DNA of 64,000 nucleotides. Source: Chromera velia (Eukaryota; Sar; Chromeraceae). The stretch is taken from positions 2,501-66,500 of the forward strand of contig JAHBMJ010003728.1 in the NCBI GenBank assembly GCA_018398765.1. Direction: 5' to 3'. Below are positions 1 to 11,892 of the stretch, piece after piece. Positions within the stretch are counted from its first letter, which is position 1; each line of letters starts with the position of its first letter. The notes beneath the pieces are model-generated. The model worked only from the letters and a program-made list of their open reading frames with translations, ran no database searches and had not been told where the DNA came from. Position numbers and translations under genes: made by a program.

Positions 1-420
1 GCGACTGACAGGGACCAAATGAAAACAAACCACTGACCTAGAGAGATGGTCGTCACACCGTGATGGAGCCCCAAGTGCTGCTCTTCAGCACCATCAAAGG
101 AACGAAACCTGCATTCAATCACATCCCCAAGAGGCAACAAAGCCAAAAACGACGGTTCAAGGCAAAGATCTGCTCAACAGTGCATCATGCACTGACCCAT
201 ACAGAGAGACGGAACTGCAGACTCACCAGAAGAATGGCGAAAGCAACCCCAGCTCCTCAGCAAAGGCAAAAGGTGGTCCCAGATCCTGCGTGCAACCACC
301 GAACAAGAAAAGGATGAAGTTGCATGGGAGGGTCTGAGGTGCATCATGCTCTGACCTGATGGAACGGCTTGCAAGCAGTGAGACAAACAAGCTCAGCCTG
401 ATAAACTTACTGGAGAGCAC
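1..420. repeat. dispersed repeat, copy 1 (partner 58285-58705)
   Basis: This stretch is repeated in the same orientation at 58285-58705 with scattered substitutions; both begin GCGACTGACAGGGACCAAAT. A piece of it, 210-262, is repeated again at 1313-1365. I see no convincing coding region and no recognised domain. It may be part of a larger mobile element whose left end lies outside the window. Confidence 0.8.
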
Positions 421-1312
421 GCTAGGGAGCACCAAACCCTGCATCCACGCAGCCAGAGTGAAAAGAAGGATGAGTGAATAGAGGAACCCACGTGGATCAT
501 TCCCTGACATGAGTTGACCGACTGAAGCCGCGTTGTACCCAGAGATGCCCAACCCCTAACTGACCAAAGAGACGAGACGAACGCAACTCCTTCCACACAC
601 CAAAGGCAAGCGAGAGCTCCAAACTCCTGCATCCATACCATATGAAGAAGAAGGAAAAAGGGTAAACAGATGCATCAACCCAGGTCTTTCTGACGTAACA
701 ATTAAAACCCCTTGCCCATACAAAGTGTTGTTTAAAAGGAGACGGCAAAGCTCAGCCCACCTCAAAAGTGCAGCCACACTACAGCACCGGCGCACGATCC
801 CCAGCGACAGGCCCACAACAAGTGCACTCTACAGAAAATCTGCATAGCAACGTGGAGCTATAACTGAAAGGAATGAAGCGGGATCTTTTAATTTCTTCCT
901 TGCTTTCTGACAGATGCCTCGGCCTGCAAAAGCATATAATCGGATTTCTACCGTACAGCCGAATATTCGGATTGGGATGCGTGCGTCAGTCAAGCGTGGC
1001 AGCCCGCGCGGGCCGCTTGGGGCAGGCCGCGGCACAGACGCACGTACGTACGGCGCGGCACTGCATGCCACGCGCGGCATGCACACAGACCCACCGGCCC
1101 GGCCTGCCACTGTGCTACAACACTTCCAACCTTCACTCTCATACACTCCGGGCTCTAATTTAAAACCTTTAAAAACAATAAAAGAATCGCTAAAAATACA
1201 CTTAAACGATTTTGAATATGTTTAAACTAGTTTAAACTGTTTGTATATTTAAAAAAATTTTGGAGTTGGAATTAGTGTTGGAGTCGGTCTAGTCCCATTT
1301 TCATATGGACTC
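421..1312. other. intergenic spacer, no gene seen
   Basis: No coding region is supported. A GC-rich patch at about 960-1110 carries GTGCGTCAG-type motifs and palindromic CATGC/GCATG words. It is followed by an AT-rich stretch at 1150-1260 with repeated TTTAAA words. Confidence 0.6.
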
Positions 1313-1354
1313 ACGGAACTGCAGACTCACCGAAAGAATGGCGAAAGCAACCCC

Positions 1355-1640
1355 AGCTCCTCAGCAAAGCCGCCTTAATTCCGGTGCTCCCCGCCGCCGC
1401 CTTAATTGCATGCATGACAGGCGCGTGCGTTGACGCACGAAACACGCACGCCGCACGGTCAAATACAATATATTTTTTTCTTTCACTAAACCCAATTAAT
1501 TTAAAAACAGGAAATCGTACTGTTTGATTGCTTAAAACTCTTTGTTTTAAGCTTTTAAATATTGTTTACTGCCTAAAAAAGCTTGAGAGGTATGGTTGTT
1601 TTGGAGACCGTTTTACTGTTGGAGACCGTTCGGGATAGAT
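1355..1640. repeat. dispersed repeat, copy 1 (partner 59360-59610)
   Basis: This segment, running from the GCCGCCGCCTTAATTGCATG word through the GGAGACCGTT doublet, recurs in the same orientation at about 59360-59610. The order relative to the first repeat (1-420) is conserved in both places, so the two loci look like diverged copies of one longer unit with different middles. Confidence 0.8.
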
Positions 1641-1659
1641 TTGTCTTCCCCGGGGTTAC

Positions 1660-2027
1660 CCACTGTGTGCTCCCTCCTTACATCAGTGTGCAGATTCGGC
1701 GTATTCCATTAAAAGTAAAAATTAGCTTGTTTGTGCATTACACTGCACATTGTCAGATGTCTGCAGAGTCTGCAATCACTCTCTGACATATTAACATACT
1801 ATAACTCTTTCACCTCACTCACGTCCAACAATTTCTAACATACACACCATAAACCCATTAAACCTTATCTTTAAAAGTTGTTCATACTTTCATGCAGGTA
1901 AGAAACAATAAATAGAATCATTCTAAGTGCTTTAAAGACTTAGATTTTTATATAAAATTTAGTGTGATATATAGAAAATTAAAAGTCACTTTCTAGTACA
2001 AAAGTTTCAATTGTCAATACAGTCAGT
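1660..2027 (+). repeat. inverted long-range repeat, copy 1 (partner 61680-62047)
   Basis: About 368 bp are repeated in inverted orientation at 61680-62047 at roughly 95% identity by eye. The shared block ends sharply at a CAGTCAGTT word that abuts a minisatellite here and a purine/pyrimidine tract in the partner. No coding capacity was seen. Confidence 0.85.
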
Positions 2028-2995
2028 TAGAAGCCGTTTGGGCATGCGGATGAGACAAAGAGAACGAGTGTGTGAACAGAAGCCGCTTGGGCCCATGGAT
2101 GAATGAAGAGAAATCAATTGTGTGTCATTGAAGAAAAGCTGCTTGGGCTGCTGGTTAGGCCTGTGGATGAATGAAGAGAGATCAAGTGTGTGAACAGAAA
2201 TATACAGAAGTTGCTTGGGCCTATGGATGAGTGAAGAGAGACAGGGAGAACGAGTGTGTGAACAGAAGCCGTTTGGGCATGTAAGTGAATGAAGGGAGAC
2301 AAAGAGATACAAGGAGAGCGAGTGTGTGAACAGAAGCTGCTTGGGTGTGTGGGTGAATGAAGGAAGACAAGGAGATACAAGGAGAGCGAGTGTGTGAATA
2401 GAAGCCGCTTGGGCGTGTGGGTAAATGAAAGGAGACAAGGAGATACAAGGAGAGCGAGTGTGTGAACAGAAGCCGGTTGGCCGTGTGGGCAAAGAAAGAG
2501 AAACAAGAAGAACGAATATATGAACAGAAGCTAGGAATAGGAGCCGTTTGGGCCCGTGGATGAATGAAGAGGGATCAATTATATGTCATTGAACAAAAGC
2601 TGCTCGGGCCTATGGCTAGGCCTGTGGATGACTGAAGAGATATCAAGTGCGTGAACAGAAGCCGCTTGGGCCTGCTGATGAATTAAAAGAGACAGGGAGA
2701 GTGAGTATGTAAACAGAAGCCTTTTAGACGTGTGGGTGAATGAAGAGAGACAAGGAAATACAAAGAGAGTGAGTGTATGAACAGAAGCCGCTTGGGCCCC
2801 ATGCAGTGAATCAATGAAGAATAATAAACAGAGATATAGAGAGCGAGTGTGTAAACAGAAGCCGTTTGGGGCATTATGACAGTGTGGGTGCATAAACATA
2901 AACAGGGAAAGCGAGTGTGTGAACCAGTGTGAACAGGCTAGGTGAACAGGAGCCGGTTGGGCATGTGGGTGAATAAAGAGAGACAAGGACTCGCA
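2025..2995. repeat. minisatellite, units of about 62-70 bp
   Basis: Roughly fourteen imperfect tandem units share the words GAACAGAAGCCGCTTGGGC, GTGGATGAATGAAGAGAGAC and GCGAGTGTGTGAACAG. The same unit reappears at about 9225-9460, on the other side of the Penelope-like element, so the array was probably continuous before that insertion. Open frames on the - strand across it are products of the repeat, not genes. Confidence 0.85.
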
Positions 2996-3067
2996 CAAGC
3001 ATGTCAGCAGAAAATATTTACATGGGCGTGTTGGTACCTAAATAAATAGAGATAGCCTGTTACTAAG

Positions 3068-3407
3068 ACTACGTGTGTTCTCTAATCATGCCTACAGTCT
3101 ATCCATCAGCTTGTAAGGATCGACATAATACTGCGATTAATTGGCATGCTGATTTCGAGCTATTAATGTTTAGCTCGGCGTGTATGCGAAGCTTCAGTCT
3201 CCGATGGTTTTTCGCATGCATGTATTTTTTGTATGTCGTTTAATTAGCATGTATTCGATAAATTCCAATTGAATCAGACAGCAGCCTGTTGGATTGTACT
3301 GAATTATGGTAGATTGACCGTGTGCTCCTAACGACACATTTATATATAGACAACATAAGATCTCAGCTGTTGGAAGAGACTTTCACTTTCCTAGAATCTC
3401 CATTATA
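3068..3407 (+). repeat. 5' terminal direct repeat of Penelope-like element
   Basis: Begins ACTACGTGTGTTCTC and ends CTAGAATCTCCATTATA. It is matched by 8858-9197 with about a dozen differences. A short hairpin (GAGCTA / TAGCTC) lies in its first third. I looked for a hammerhead ribozyme core, known from such repeats in this family, and did not find one. Confidence 0.85.
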
Positions 3408-5739
3408 GATTCTTTTTCTGGGTCGGCTCCTTGTCTTGAACCTTGGAATTCTATAGACCGTCACGTACATACAGTGAAGTCCAGTCTCTCTGCTGTCCTT
3501 GTAGACTGATTCTTAGGCACTTGAGGGACTCAGAGATGTATAAGTCAGTGAAAGAACGGCTTGGTCAGGTGGAAGTGGAAGAGGCGCCTCCGGATACGAG
3601 GAAAATAATTGAACCAAGGAAGAGGATCCCAGATAGAATGGTTATGAAACCATATCTGCCGGTTCATGAGCTGAAGGCGAACGAGGTCATCGTCAATACG
3701 TTCGACACAGAGAAGACGGGAATGACAGAATAGGTCCTGGTGAAGATGAGGGTGGCAGACGCTACGAATTTGAAAGCCATGAACAAAGATGCCTTCGAGT
3801 CCTCTATGAAGGTGGAGGTAATGAATAAATAGGCATACGATAGACTGATTGTGCCGTCAAGGAAAATGAAGAAGGGGGGAGAGATAAAAGAAAAGGCACA
3901 TATCGGAATGATGGAGGTGAAGGAAGCGTGTGATGAGATGGTGGAGGGGGTGTTGATGCTAATGCTTCAGATGCCGCTCGACGGGGTGTTCTCGAAATCC
4001 AGAAGGGAGTATATGATGATGCAGAAGGGAATGGAATACAGAGAATACAACTGGAGGCTGACGAACAAAGTGAGAGTGAGGGGGCTGCATACATTGATGC
4101 ACACCTGGCCACTGAACATATAGCTGCCAGAGCGGGGGCACAGGTAGATGTAGCGAGTGAGATGTTATGCTCAGTGGCAGAGATGGTGAAAGAGCATGGA
4201 GTCATGGAAATTCATGGGCGGGTTGTTCGTCTTCAGAAAGAGATGAAGAAGACCCGGAGAGGAGGGGGGAGTGGGCCAATGGGTGGGAAACACTCTATGT
4301 ACCCGACCTGTGACATCCAATCAGGGGGGATCACAGTTGGGGATGTAGATGTAGATGGCCCTGGGGTGACGGAAAAAGGGATTCCGAACACAGGGGTGGA
4401 TGTACGCCAGACTGGGGGGGGTGGAATGGTGAACAGAGGGATGAATGATGGGAAGAAGAGGGATGGAGGAATTAGTCTGATGGTGCCTAATGGAAGGCCG
4501 AGAATGAACGGTAATGCAGGGGTGAACGGGGTGGGGGGGGGAGGGATGCAGGATAGCTTTGGTAGGCAGACAGGGACGGGGTCACCTAAGCGAATGAGGC
4601 AGGTACAAGGGAAGCAGGGGAACACAGACTCGGGGTTCGTGACCCCAAGATCCATGGAAAAGAGAGAGGGGGAGGGTTAGCAGATGCAAAAGAGAGCTGT
4701 GACGCCCTTCAGACCATCGTCTGCCGGGAGGGACAGGCCCACAATGAATGAAATGCAAATCTTCCCCCCGAATGTGCCGATGGTAGGTGGGAGGATCGCA
4801 TACGAGACACTGGTCGACCTTCAAGTGTATCGATAACCGAAGAATGGAGGTTTGGGGGGGAAACTCTGGCAAGAATGTATGGATGATGCCAGACTGATGG
4901 TGTCTGTCATGTGCAGTGAAACACGGCGGGGCCAGGTGAGGAAGGAGATGATCTCAGCGCTGAGGGACAGTGCAGTGGACGGGGATCTGGAGGGCTGTGA
5001 GCTTCTAGATTTCGTTTATGCTTTCATCATACAGAAAAAGAGGGTTGAGGCTCTCTGTCTGCAGCAGGAGAAGGAGGGAGAGGGGGGGAAGGGAATGGGA
5101 GGTTGCTAGGTGGGACCTGAGTGACTAGGGACTCAGGAGCATGTCGGGAGGAGCAGTGGTCAGTTGAATGTTCAAATTAACTTTGATTCTTCTTTTTTGT
5201 TATCTTTGTCTGATGAATTGCATGAGAAAGTGAGGGAACTGGTTGGAGTGATTGGGAAGGATACAGAGAATGGAAGGGGTTTTGGCAGGGAAAGTGTGAG
5301 AGAGAAAATGGAGTCTGACCTTGATCGTCTTTCCCTTAGATTGGCTGGGGTGCGGATGTTTGTTGCATCCCTCCATGTGCACGCAGTTCAAGCCTGTCCT
5401 GTTTGCGCATCGGAGATTCACAGATGCGATGGCCCGTTGACGACGGTTCTTGTCATTCAGATGACACCTTCATACACTCTCCATGTTATGCCTGCGTCCC
5501 CTGAGGATGTGGTGAATCCTTCTTGCAAGCTTCGGACTGTCTTTAAGAGAGGGTTTGGTCAGAAATGTTTGAGGAGACTTGTATATTCCCATTCGCTGGC
5601 TGCTTCTATATAGTTGGGTCTGTCTGATATAAAATATTCTTCCTTTCTGAGAGAGGTCAAGGATGCTTGTGCTGGGGTGGAAGAGGATGCATCATGGTGG
5701 GACAAGGGAGGTACACTACTGTAATATATTTGATTTGGT

Positions 5740-6030
5740 CACGATGGAAGAGAGGCTTTTATATTAGAAGTACCGTTGGTAGGGCGCTTGATCGGTTCTT
5801 TCAGCACCTCATGAGTGCATTAAAACCGCGTCACGTTGGGAGGAAATATAATAAGACGGGTCATGGGTATGCACATCGCTTTTATTCTGTTTTGTCTGCT
5901 GATGCTTCCAGACACGGCCTCTTTGTTATCCTTCCTATTACAAAGATTGAGGGTGGTCAGATGAATTTGCGCATGATGGAGTACTTATGTATTCGTGCAT
6001 ATAAACCTACATGAAATACAGTTGGTGTGT
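5740..6030 (+). pseudogene. GIY-YIG endonuclease-like domain of the Penelope-like element
   Basis: The translated segment contains FYIRSTVGRALDRFFQH, matching the GIY-YIG pattern of Tyr-Ile-x-Ser-Thr followed by Arg and His in the next helix. Further on, MEYLCIRAYKPT matches the family's conserved Glu helix. Just upstream is a CPVC motif that could be part of a small zinc-binding site. The domain precedes the reverse transcriptase. It belongs to a dead element, so activity is not expected. Confidence 0.6.
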
Positions 6031-7029
6031 TGAGGAGATTCAAGAATGACCCGGTGCGTAATTTGAGGGACCCTAATAAAGGGGATGTTCGCTCAATTGC
6101 GTGCAGATGTAGTGACAGGGTCTCAAGTCTGAGGAGGAGACTTGAATCTTCTGTTCACATGTCGAAGTTGGCGGGAAGAGTTGATAAAGGGGGCATTTTC
6201 CAATCTCGCTCTCTTTTCCTCTACAGGGTCACTGGTGAAGAGGGTGTGGGGGCGAAGAGAGGGGAAGGGGACGTGATTTCTCTTTTTCGTGCACAACTGC
6301 TGACTGCATTGTTCAAGAAGGTCTTTCCCGATTCGTCTCTTCGTTCATTTGATACGACGAAGAATGATTTGAGTGCATGTATGCGCATGGTGCCCAGGGG
6401 CGGGATTCTTGGGGGAGGGAGGGCAACTTTTGACTTGAATGTGAAACGAATGTGCGAGTTGAATGGCTGGTCAGCAACGACTTTGCTTAGAGGGGAGCTG
6501 ATTACGATTTGGGTGCCCCTCGCTGACTTCTCTTTTTTCCGATCTTTTTATTTTACCATGTTTGAGGAGATAAGGAAAACTGTGTCTCCATTGTCAAACG
6601 TGAGGCTTTGCCTTCTCCCTACAAAGCTGACTGATCTTTAACAAACTTTGGACAATACATATGGGATTTGTGGGGAAGGAGGAGAAGGTGAAGGTTCTTC
6701 TTGTGGATTGTCGTGTCGTTGTAGGGAGATTGCGGAATTATTTGATCTTCCTTTGCTTGATGGTCATGTATGTTGTCTACTGTCTGCGTCTTCCTCTCTT
6801 AGATCTTTCTTCTCTCTTCCTCCTCACTTTTCTTCTAAGGCTAAATTATGGCCTAACACTGGTGCATGGAATGTTGTTTCGAAGGGTATTGAGTCTTTCC
6901 TCCGTTTTGTTCTCACTTCTGATGGTGGCACTCGGGAGGGGGTTGGTCTAAGGAGGAGAATGGGAAGGGGGACGGGGGGGGAGAATACAAGAGGCAGGTT
7001 GATGAAAGGGGTCTTGTCTCCTGCAATGA

Positions 7030-8450
7030 TTGCCGACCTTCGGGAGCGGTGGGTTTCAACGCTTTCGTGTGCTCAGGCAAATGAGAAAGGGGCCGGCCGT
7101 CCCAAGGAAGTCTGTGGCAATAAGAAAGTTATTGACTGCTCTAGCGGTTGTGCCAGTTGACAAGGCTAGAAGAGATCTGGCTTTTTTGTGTAAAGGGAAA
7201 TACATTGAGGCAGTGGCGAGAGCTTTTCTTTTTGATTCTTCTTATGGAAGAATTGGGGAGGGTGAGTTTTCTGCTTCTCTGGACCTTCTGGAGAATGGTT
7301 TTCCGAATGAAAAGGATGCATGGGTGTCCTTTTTGAATCAGTTCAAGAGATTCGACAGGAAGAAACACCACTTTGGGATTGGGATCCTTTGGGTGAAACG
7401 TAAGTCTTGGGGAGTTGAGGGGGAGCTCCCTGAGTCTTGGTCCTCTTTGAAGTACAAGCCATTGGTATTTTACAAAAGACTCGCCAGACGTGAGACTTTT
7501 TCTTTCCTTTGCAAGGCTTTGAATGGCTGTCTTTCTTACTTTTCGCCGCATTATGCTTTTGACTCGGTCTTTGCTTTTCAGGATAAGGTTGGGATCTTTA
7601 ATTCAGGGTTTGGGAGACTTGCAGATCGTAGTTCTTGTATTTCTTCCAATTTGTATTGGCCTCGGGGTGGATTTGGTCTGCTGGTGGACGACATCAAAGC
7701 ATTTTTTCCCTTTCTACCCAGAGCTGATTTCCTTTCTTATTTGAATGACTTTGTTTATTTCATTCATTCTTCCTCTAGATGTCGTTTTGTTGTGTTGCCC
7801 ACCCATAAGTCTTTTTGTATTAAGGAGGTGGGTCCGGGAGAGGGTGAGAAGTGGTATTCTCGGAGACGTTACTTAAAACCTGTTGCTTTTTTATCCTCCT
7901 ACTGCAATTATGCGAATACACTTTCTTACACTCTTGATATGCTGGCTCGTATCATTAATCTTGATTTTGTTTCGAATGTAATTCGGGTTCGAGGGAAGAT
8001 GATCAGACAGCATGAAGGTTTTCCTCAAGGGGGTCCGTGCTCTCCTGGTGGGGCCCGATTTTTTGCCGCGTAGAAAGAGTATTCTGTTGCATTGATGAGA
8101 TCGAAGCCTTCATGGGAGGGGGAGAAATGGATGGCAGGGAGATACATGGACGATAGAACGATTGTTTTTAGGTCTGACTGTGGCATGAGTGACGTATCGC
8201 ATAACCCTATGATAGAAAAGTTACTTGAGGAAGACTTCTACAGTCCTGTATGCGTTTTAGAGCGTCAGAAGGGATCTACGGTGCTTGGTCTGCACCTTTT
8301 CTCTTTGCTAGAATCTCCTTCGATTTTGCTTTTTGCTGCTGTTAATCCTAACCGTGATGTTCTTCTTAATTTCTTTCGTGATTTGGTTGCTTTTTCTCTG
8401 TTGCCCATTTCTGGAGGATAGTCGTCTTTTCCTAACCTACCTTCACTTCG
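7030..8450 (+). pseudogene. reverse transcriptase region of the Penelope-like element
   Basis: Three RT landmarks appear in order: GLLVDDIKAFFPFL (catalytic-Asp motif A, about 7680), GFPQGGPCSPGGARF (motif B, about 8010) and GRYMDDRTIVF (catalytic motif C with the YxDD box, about 8138). The Arg before YMDD resembles the RYVDD form common in Penelope-like RTs. The region is part of a broken copy. Confidence 0.75.
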
Positions 8451-8857
8451 TAGAGTGCGTTTGATGCATACTTTCTCCTGTATTCCTTCTGTTTCGGCCA
8501 AGAAGGACCTAATATCCTCTTATCTTATCCGGACACTTCTTTCTTGTAATGCGCCTACGGTTGTCTTGGTTGATGAACTTACTTTTCTGTTTTTGGAGTT
8601 GTATATTTTAAGATGGCCTGTTTCGTTTTTGCTTGATTTATTCATGTCTGCAGTCCGTTGGACTGGTGATGATAGTCTTCGTTCTCTTTGGAAGGCCCGT
8701 TTGTCCTTTCTTTGTTTTGTTCTAAAATAATCTACATATGACTGATTTTCAACGTTACGGCCTGTTGTTATCGTTTGCTTCTGCAAGTGCACCTGAGAAC
8801 TGTCAGCGATAGACAAAAGATAGCGGTATGGATACGGAGGGGCATCGCGTGCAGGAC

Positions 8858-9197
8858 ACTACGTGTGTTCTCTAATCATGCCTACGGTCTATCCATCGGC
8901 TTGTAAGGATTGACGTAATACTGCGATTAATTGGTATGCTAATTTCGAGCTATTAATGTTTAGCTCGGCGTGTATGCGAAGCTTCAGTCTCCGATGGTTT
9001 TTCGCATGCATGTATTTTTTGTATGTCGTTTAATTAGCATGTATTCGATAAATTCCAATTGAATCAGACAGCAGCCTGTTGGATTGTACTGAATTATGGT
9101 AGATTGACCGTGTGCTCCTACCGAAACATTTATGTACAGACAACATAAGATCTCAGCTGTTGGAAAAGACTTTCACTTTCCTAGAATCTCCATTATA
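8858..9197 (+). repeat. 3' terminal direct repeat of Penelope-like element
   Basis: Second copy of the 340-bp repeat at 3068-3407. Immediately downstream the sequence returns to minisatellite units (GAGAGAATGAGACTCAGTG and so on). Confidence 0.85.
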
Positions 9198-9204
9198 AGA
9201 GAGA

Positions 9205-9500
9205 ATGAGACTCAGTGTGTAAACAGAACTTCAAGCCGCTAGGGCCTGTGAGTAAATAGAAATAAATGAAGAGAGACAGAGAGAGCGAGTGTGTGAACAA
9301 AAGCCGTTCGGGCATATGGATGTGAGAGTATTAATGGAAGCCGTTAACTTTGGGTATGTGGGTGAGTGATCGAAGAGAGACAGGGAAAATGAAGGAGTAA
9401 GTGAGTGAGCAAGTGAGACAGTGAGTGAGTGAATCAGTGAAGAAAGCAAGAATGACTCAGTGAGTCAGTGACTAAATGTGTTGGTGAGTGAGTAAGTAAG
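9205..9500. repeat. right remnant of the split minisatellite plus GTGA-rich tract
   Basis: Units matching the array at 2025-2995 (AAGCCGCTAGGGCCTGTG, GCGAGTGTGTGAACA) run to about 9340. They are followed by an imperfect GTGA/GTCA tetranucleotide tract to about 9500. Confidence 0.75.
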
Positions 9501-10417
9501 CACAATCAACTACAGCAACTAATACAGCAAGCATAACAAGCGTGTAGTTTGGGACTTGTATAACATTATGTTCAAACATTTTATAAACTAGCTCATAGTC
9601 TCAGTCACAGCTAGATAATTTAAAAGAGCACTGGCAAGTTAATAATAGAAGGCGTATATAATGTTTGGCTACTATATATGCTACTATCCTACTCTAGATG
9701 CTACTACTAGAATGGCCAAAATATAAATGAAAGTAAATGAAAGAAACATTACAGCATGTGTGTCTGTATATAAAAGACTTATATATTGACTTCGTAAATA
9801 AAAAATAAAAATGTAAGTAGATTTAAGTGGGGAGCACTATGATTTTTTTTTTAATAAACAAAAATAAGTTGTTAAAGATTTATCAGTAATGTATTGCTGC
9901 GGTTACAATTTTATTTTCTCTTTCACGTTTATTCACGTTAACACCATGTGTTAGCGAAGTCCTTGTACGTCATTAATTTTCTTATTAACAAACGTATTTA
10001 ATAGTAGAGCTCTTCTTATTTCTTCTTTTCAACCATCTTGAAGCCCGTCCAGCCATCTCCGGCCCTCTACGGCATTTACAGATACCGCGGCTACGCCTTT
10101 GCATAGCCAACAACCGTGATTAAGGGTTTTGTCATGCACCATATATGTATTAATATAGGAAGGGGAACGTGTTGTATCCATGTACCACGATCATGGACGC
10201 ACATCTCAGTGCTTTCACCCTATCTCACCTCTGGGGGCCACGGCATGTCCCGTAGGGACATTACAATAGTGCATGCTGCATGCCGGCCCGCCCGGCACCA
10301 CAGTGCATGCATGCATCTGACGCAAGCAAGCTTACGAACGGCCCCGGAAAGCAAGAAAAATGAGAACTGCACAATTGAAGCACGCCGGCCAGCCATCGCG
10401 CCAATCCCCCCCCCCCC
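9501..10417. other. AT-rich spacer, no gene seen
   Basis: AT-rich to about 10010, then mixed composition up to a C homopolymer at the gap edge. It includes ATGCCGGCCCGCCCGGCACC at about 10278 and GCATCTGACGCA at about 10314, short words that recur elsewhere in the window. Confidence 0.6.
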
Positions 10418-10737
10418 NNNNNNNNNNNNNNNNNNNNNNNNNNNNNNNNNNNNNNNNNNNNNNNNNNNNNNNNNNNNNNNNNNNNNNNNNNNNNNNNNNN
10501 NNNNNNNNNNNNNNNNNNNNNNNNNNNNNNNNNNNNNNNNNNNNNNNNNNNNNNNNNNNNNNNNNNNNNNNNNNNNNNNNNNNNNNNNNNNNNNNNNNNN
10601 NNNNNNNNNNNNNNNNNNNNNNNNNNNNNNNNNNNNNNNNNNNNNNNNNNNNNNNNNNNNNNNNNNNNNNNNNNNNNNNNNNNNNNNNNNNNNNNNNNNN
10701 NNNNNNNNNNNNNNNNNNNNNNNNNNNNNNNNNNNNN
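10418..10737. other. assembly gap (320 N)
   Basis: An unbroken run of N, preceded by a C homopolymer and followed by CCCGCGGGAAAAGCCGCGG. No open frame crossing it has meaning. Confidence 1.
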
Positions 10738-11892
10738 CCCGCGGGAAAAGCCGCGGAACCCCCCCTTCCCCGGGAAAAAAGCCCGGGGGTATGTTCTGAC
10801 ACACGCATGTCTTTTCATCACTTTTCACGGGTATGCCTTTTTGTGGTCGCGCTTTCCAGGGCCACCTATATCTGACGTACGCATGCATGGCGACGGGTTG
10901 AAGTCGGGTTTACGCTTTTCTAGACCATTTGGGCGGGATCTTTCCAGGGCCTTTTTTTGGTGAAACACAGCGTGCATCTGACGCACGCACATTTAGCGCA
11001 CATTCAGCCTTTCGGGGCCAGGTTTTTGCCGAAAAACAGCATGCACGCACGTGGGCTGGGGTATTTTTGTTTTGTAAGTGCCCCCGCTTCGTTTTCCGGG
11101 GCCATGCCGGCCCGCCCGGCACCGCGGTATCTTACTATACTATATGGGATACACCCAACCAGTTGGGTGAGTGCCTCGGGGGGCCATTTAGGGGGTTGGC
11201 TATAATTTGATTGCATGTTGGGCATGTCTTGCCTGCAATGCATGCATGGGCAAATGGCGGGGGCCATGGCAACGTGTGCAAAATATGCTTTTCGGGACCA
11301 CGCATGAACACATATATGCAATTAACTCCGTGCGAGTTATACTGGAGGGGCACGAAAATATAATGCTGTCGATTGATCAATGCATGCAAGAATACCCGAT
11401 TAATTATAGTGGAAATGACGCATGCGCAGTGATGCATGCACGTCGAAATCCGATTTCTGCTACATATTTAAGTGTTACATCGATCTCCCCCCCCAAAATT
11501 TGAAGAACACGATATGCGACTGCGTGTATTCTCAGGGTCTCTCGGCTGAGCCCAGTAAAGCTGAGCTGCCCCCCGAGGTGACTCGCGTCTAAGATGACTG
11601 CGTGGGCACCACCTATGCAAAAATTTACATTTTGGGACTAAATCATGTCCAAATCTTACTAGCTTATTCATATAACCAAGTAGTGATTTGTGTGCACATA
11701 GTTGCTATTCGAGGAAGGGACACATGAAAATTTCTCTATATATAAGCCGGCCCCCACAATTACTCTGAAGCTTTTTAAACATCATTTTCCTTCGAAACTC
11801 AAGTTCACTTTACTTCACTTAATTGAGTTGTATAACTCAATCTGCACACTGCATGACAATTGTTGAATGAATGGTTGGCGGGTTCCCCGTCT
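10738..11892. other. spacer with short dispersed GC-rich words, no gene seen
   Basis: Contains repeated words such as CATCTGACGCACGC (about 10975), CTGACGTACGCATGCATG (about 10871) and ATGCCGGCCCGCCCGGCACC (about 11103). No supported coding region and no RNA gene were found. Confidence 0.55.

Larger units (their letters stand above)
3068..9197 (+). mobile_element. Penelope-like retroelement, broken copy, with direct terminal repeats
   Basis: The element is bounded by two 340-bp direct repeats. The inner region encodes, on the + strand, a 5' part rich in Gly and Met with no recognised domain (about 3440-5110), then a Cys-bearing segment, a GIY-YIG endonuclease-like domain and a reverse transcriptase. 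There is no protease, RNase H, integrase or capsid signature, which argues against an LTR retrotransposon. In Penelope-like elements the GIY-YIG domain is usually C-terminal; an N-terminal position is known for the Naiad/Chlamys type. The reading frame is interrupted several times, so the copy is dead. The terminal repeats are about 96% identical by eye, so insertion was fairly recent. It lies inside the minisatellite at 2025-2995 and 9225-9460. Confidence 0.65.

Noticed and set aside
2007-2998. Minus-strand frames of up to 161 codons
   Set aside because: Products of the 62-70 bp minisatellite.
3068-3407. Hammerhead ribozyme in the Penelope-like terminal repeat
   Set aside because: The conserved CTGATGA and GAAA core words at proper spacing were not found on either strand by eye.
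3068-9197. Interpretation as an ordinary LTR retrotransposon
   Set aside because: No protease, RNase H or integrase and a GIY-YIG-like domain is present; the direct repeats are also known in Penelope-like elements.
10116-10888. Frames of up to 227 codons on both strands
   Set aside because: They run through the N gap.
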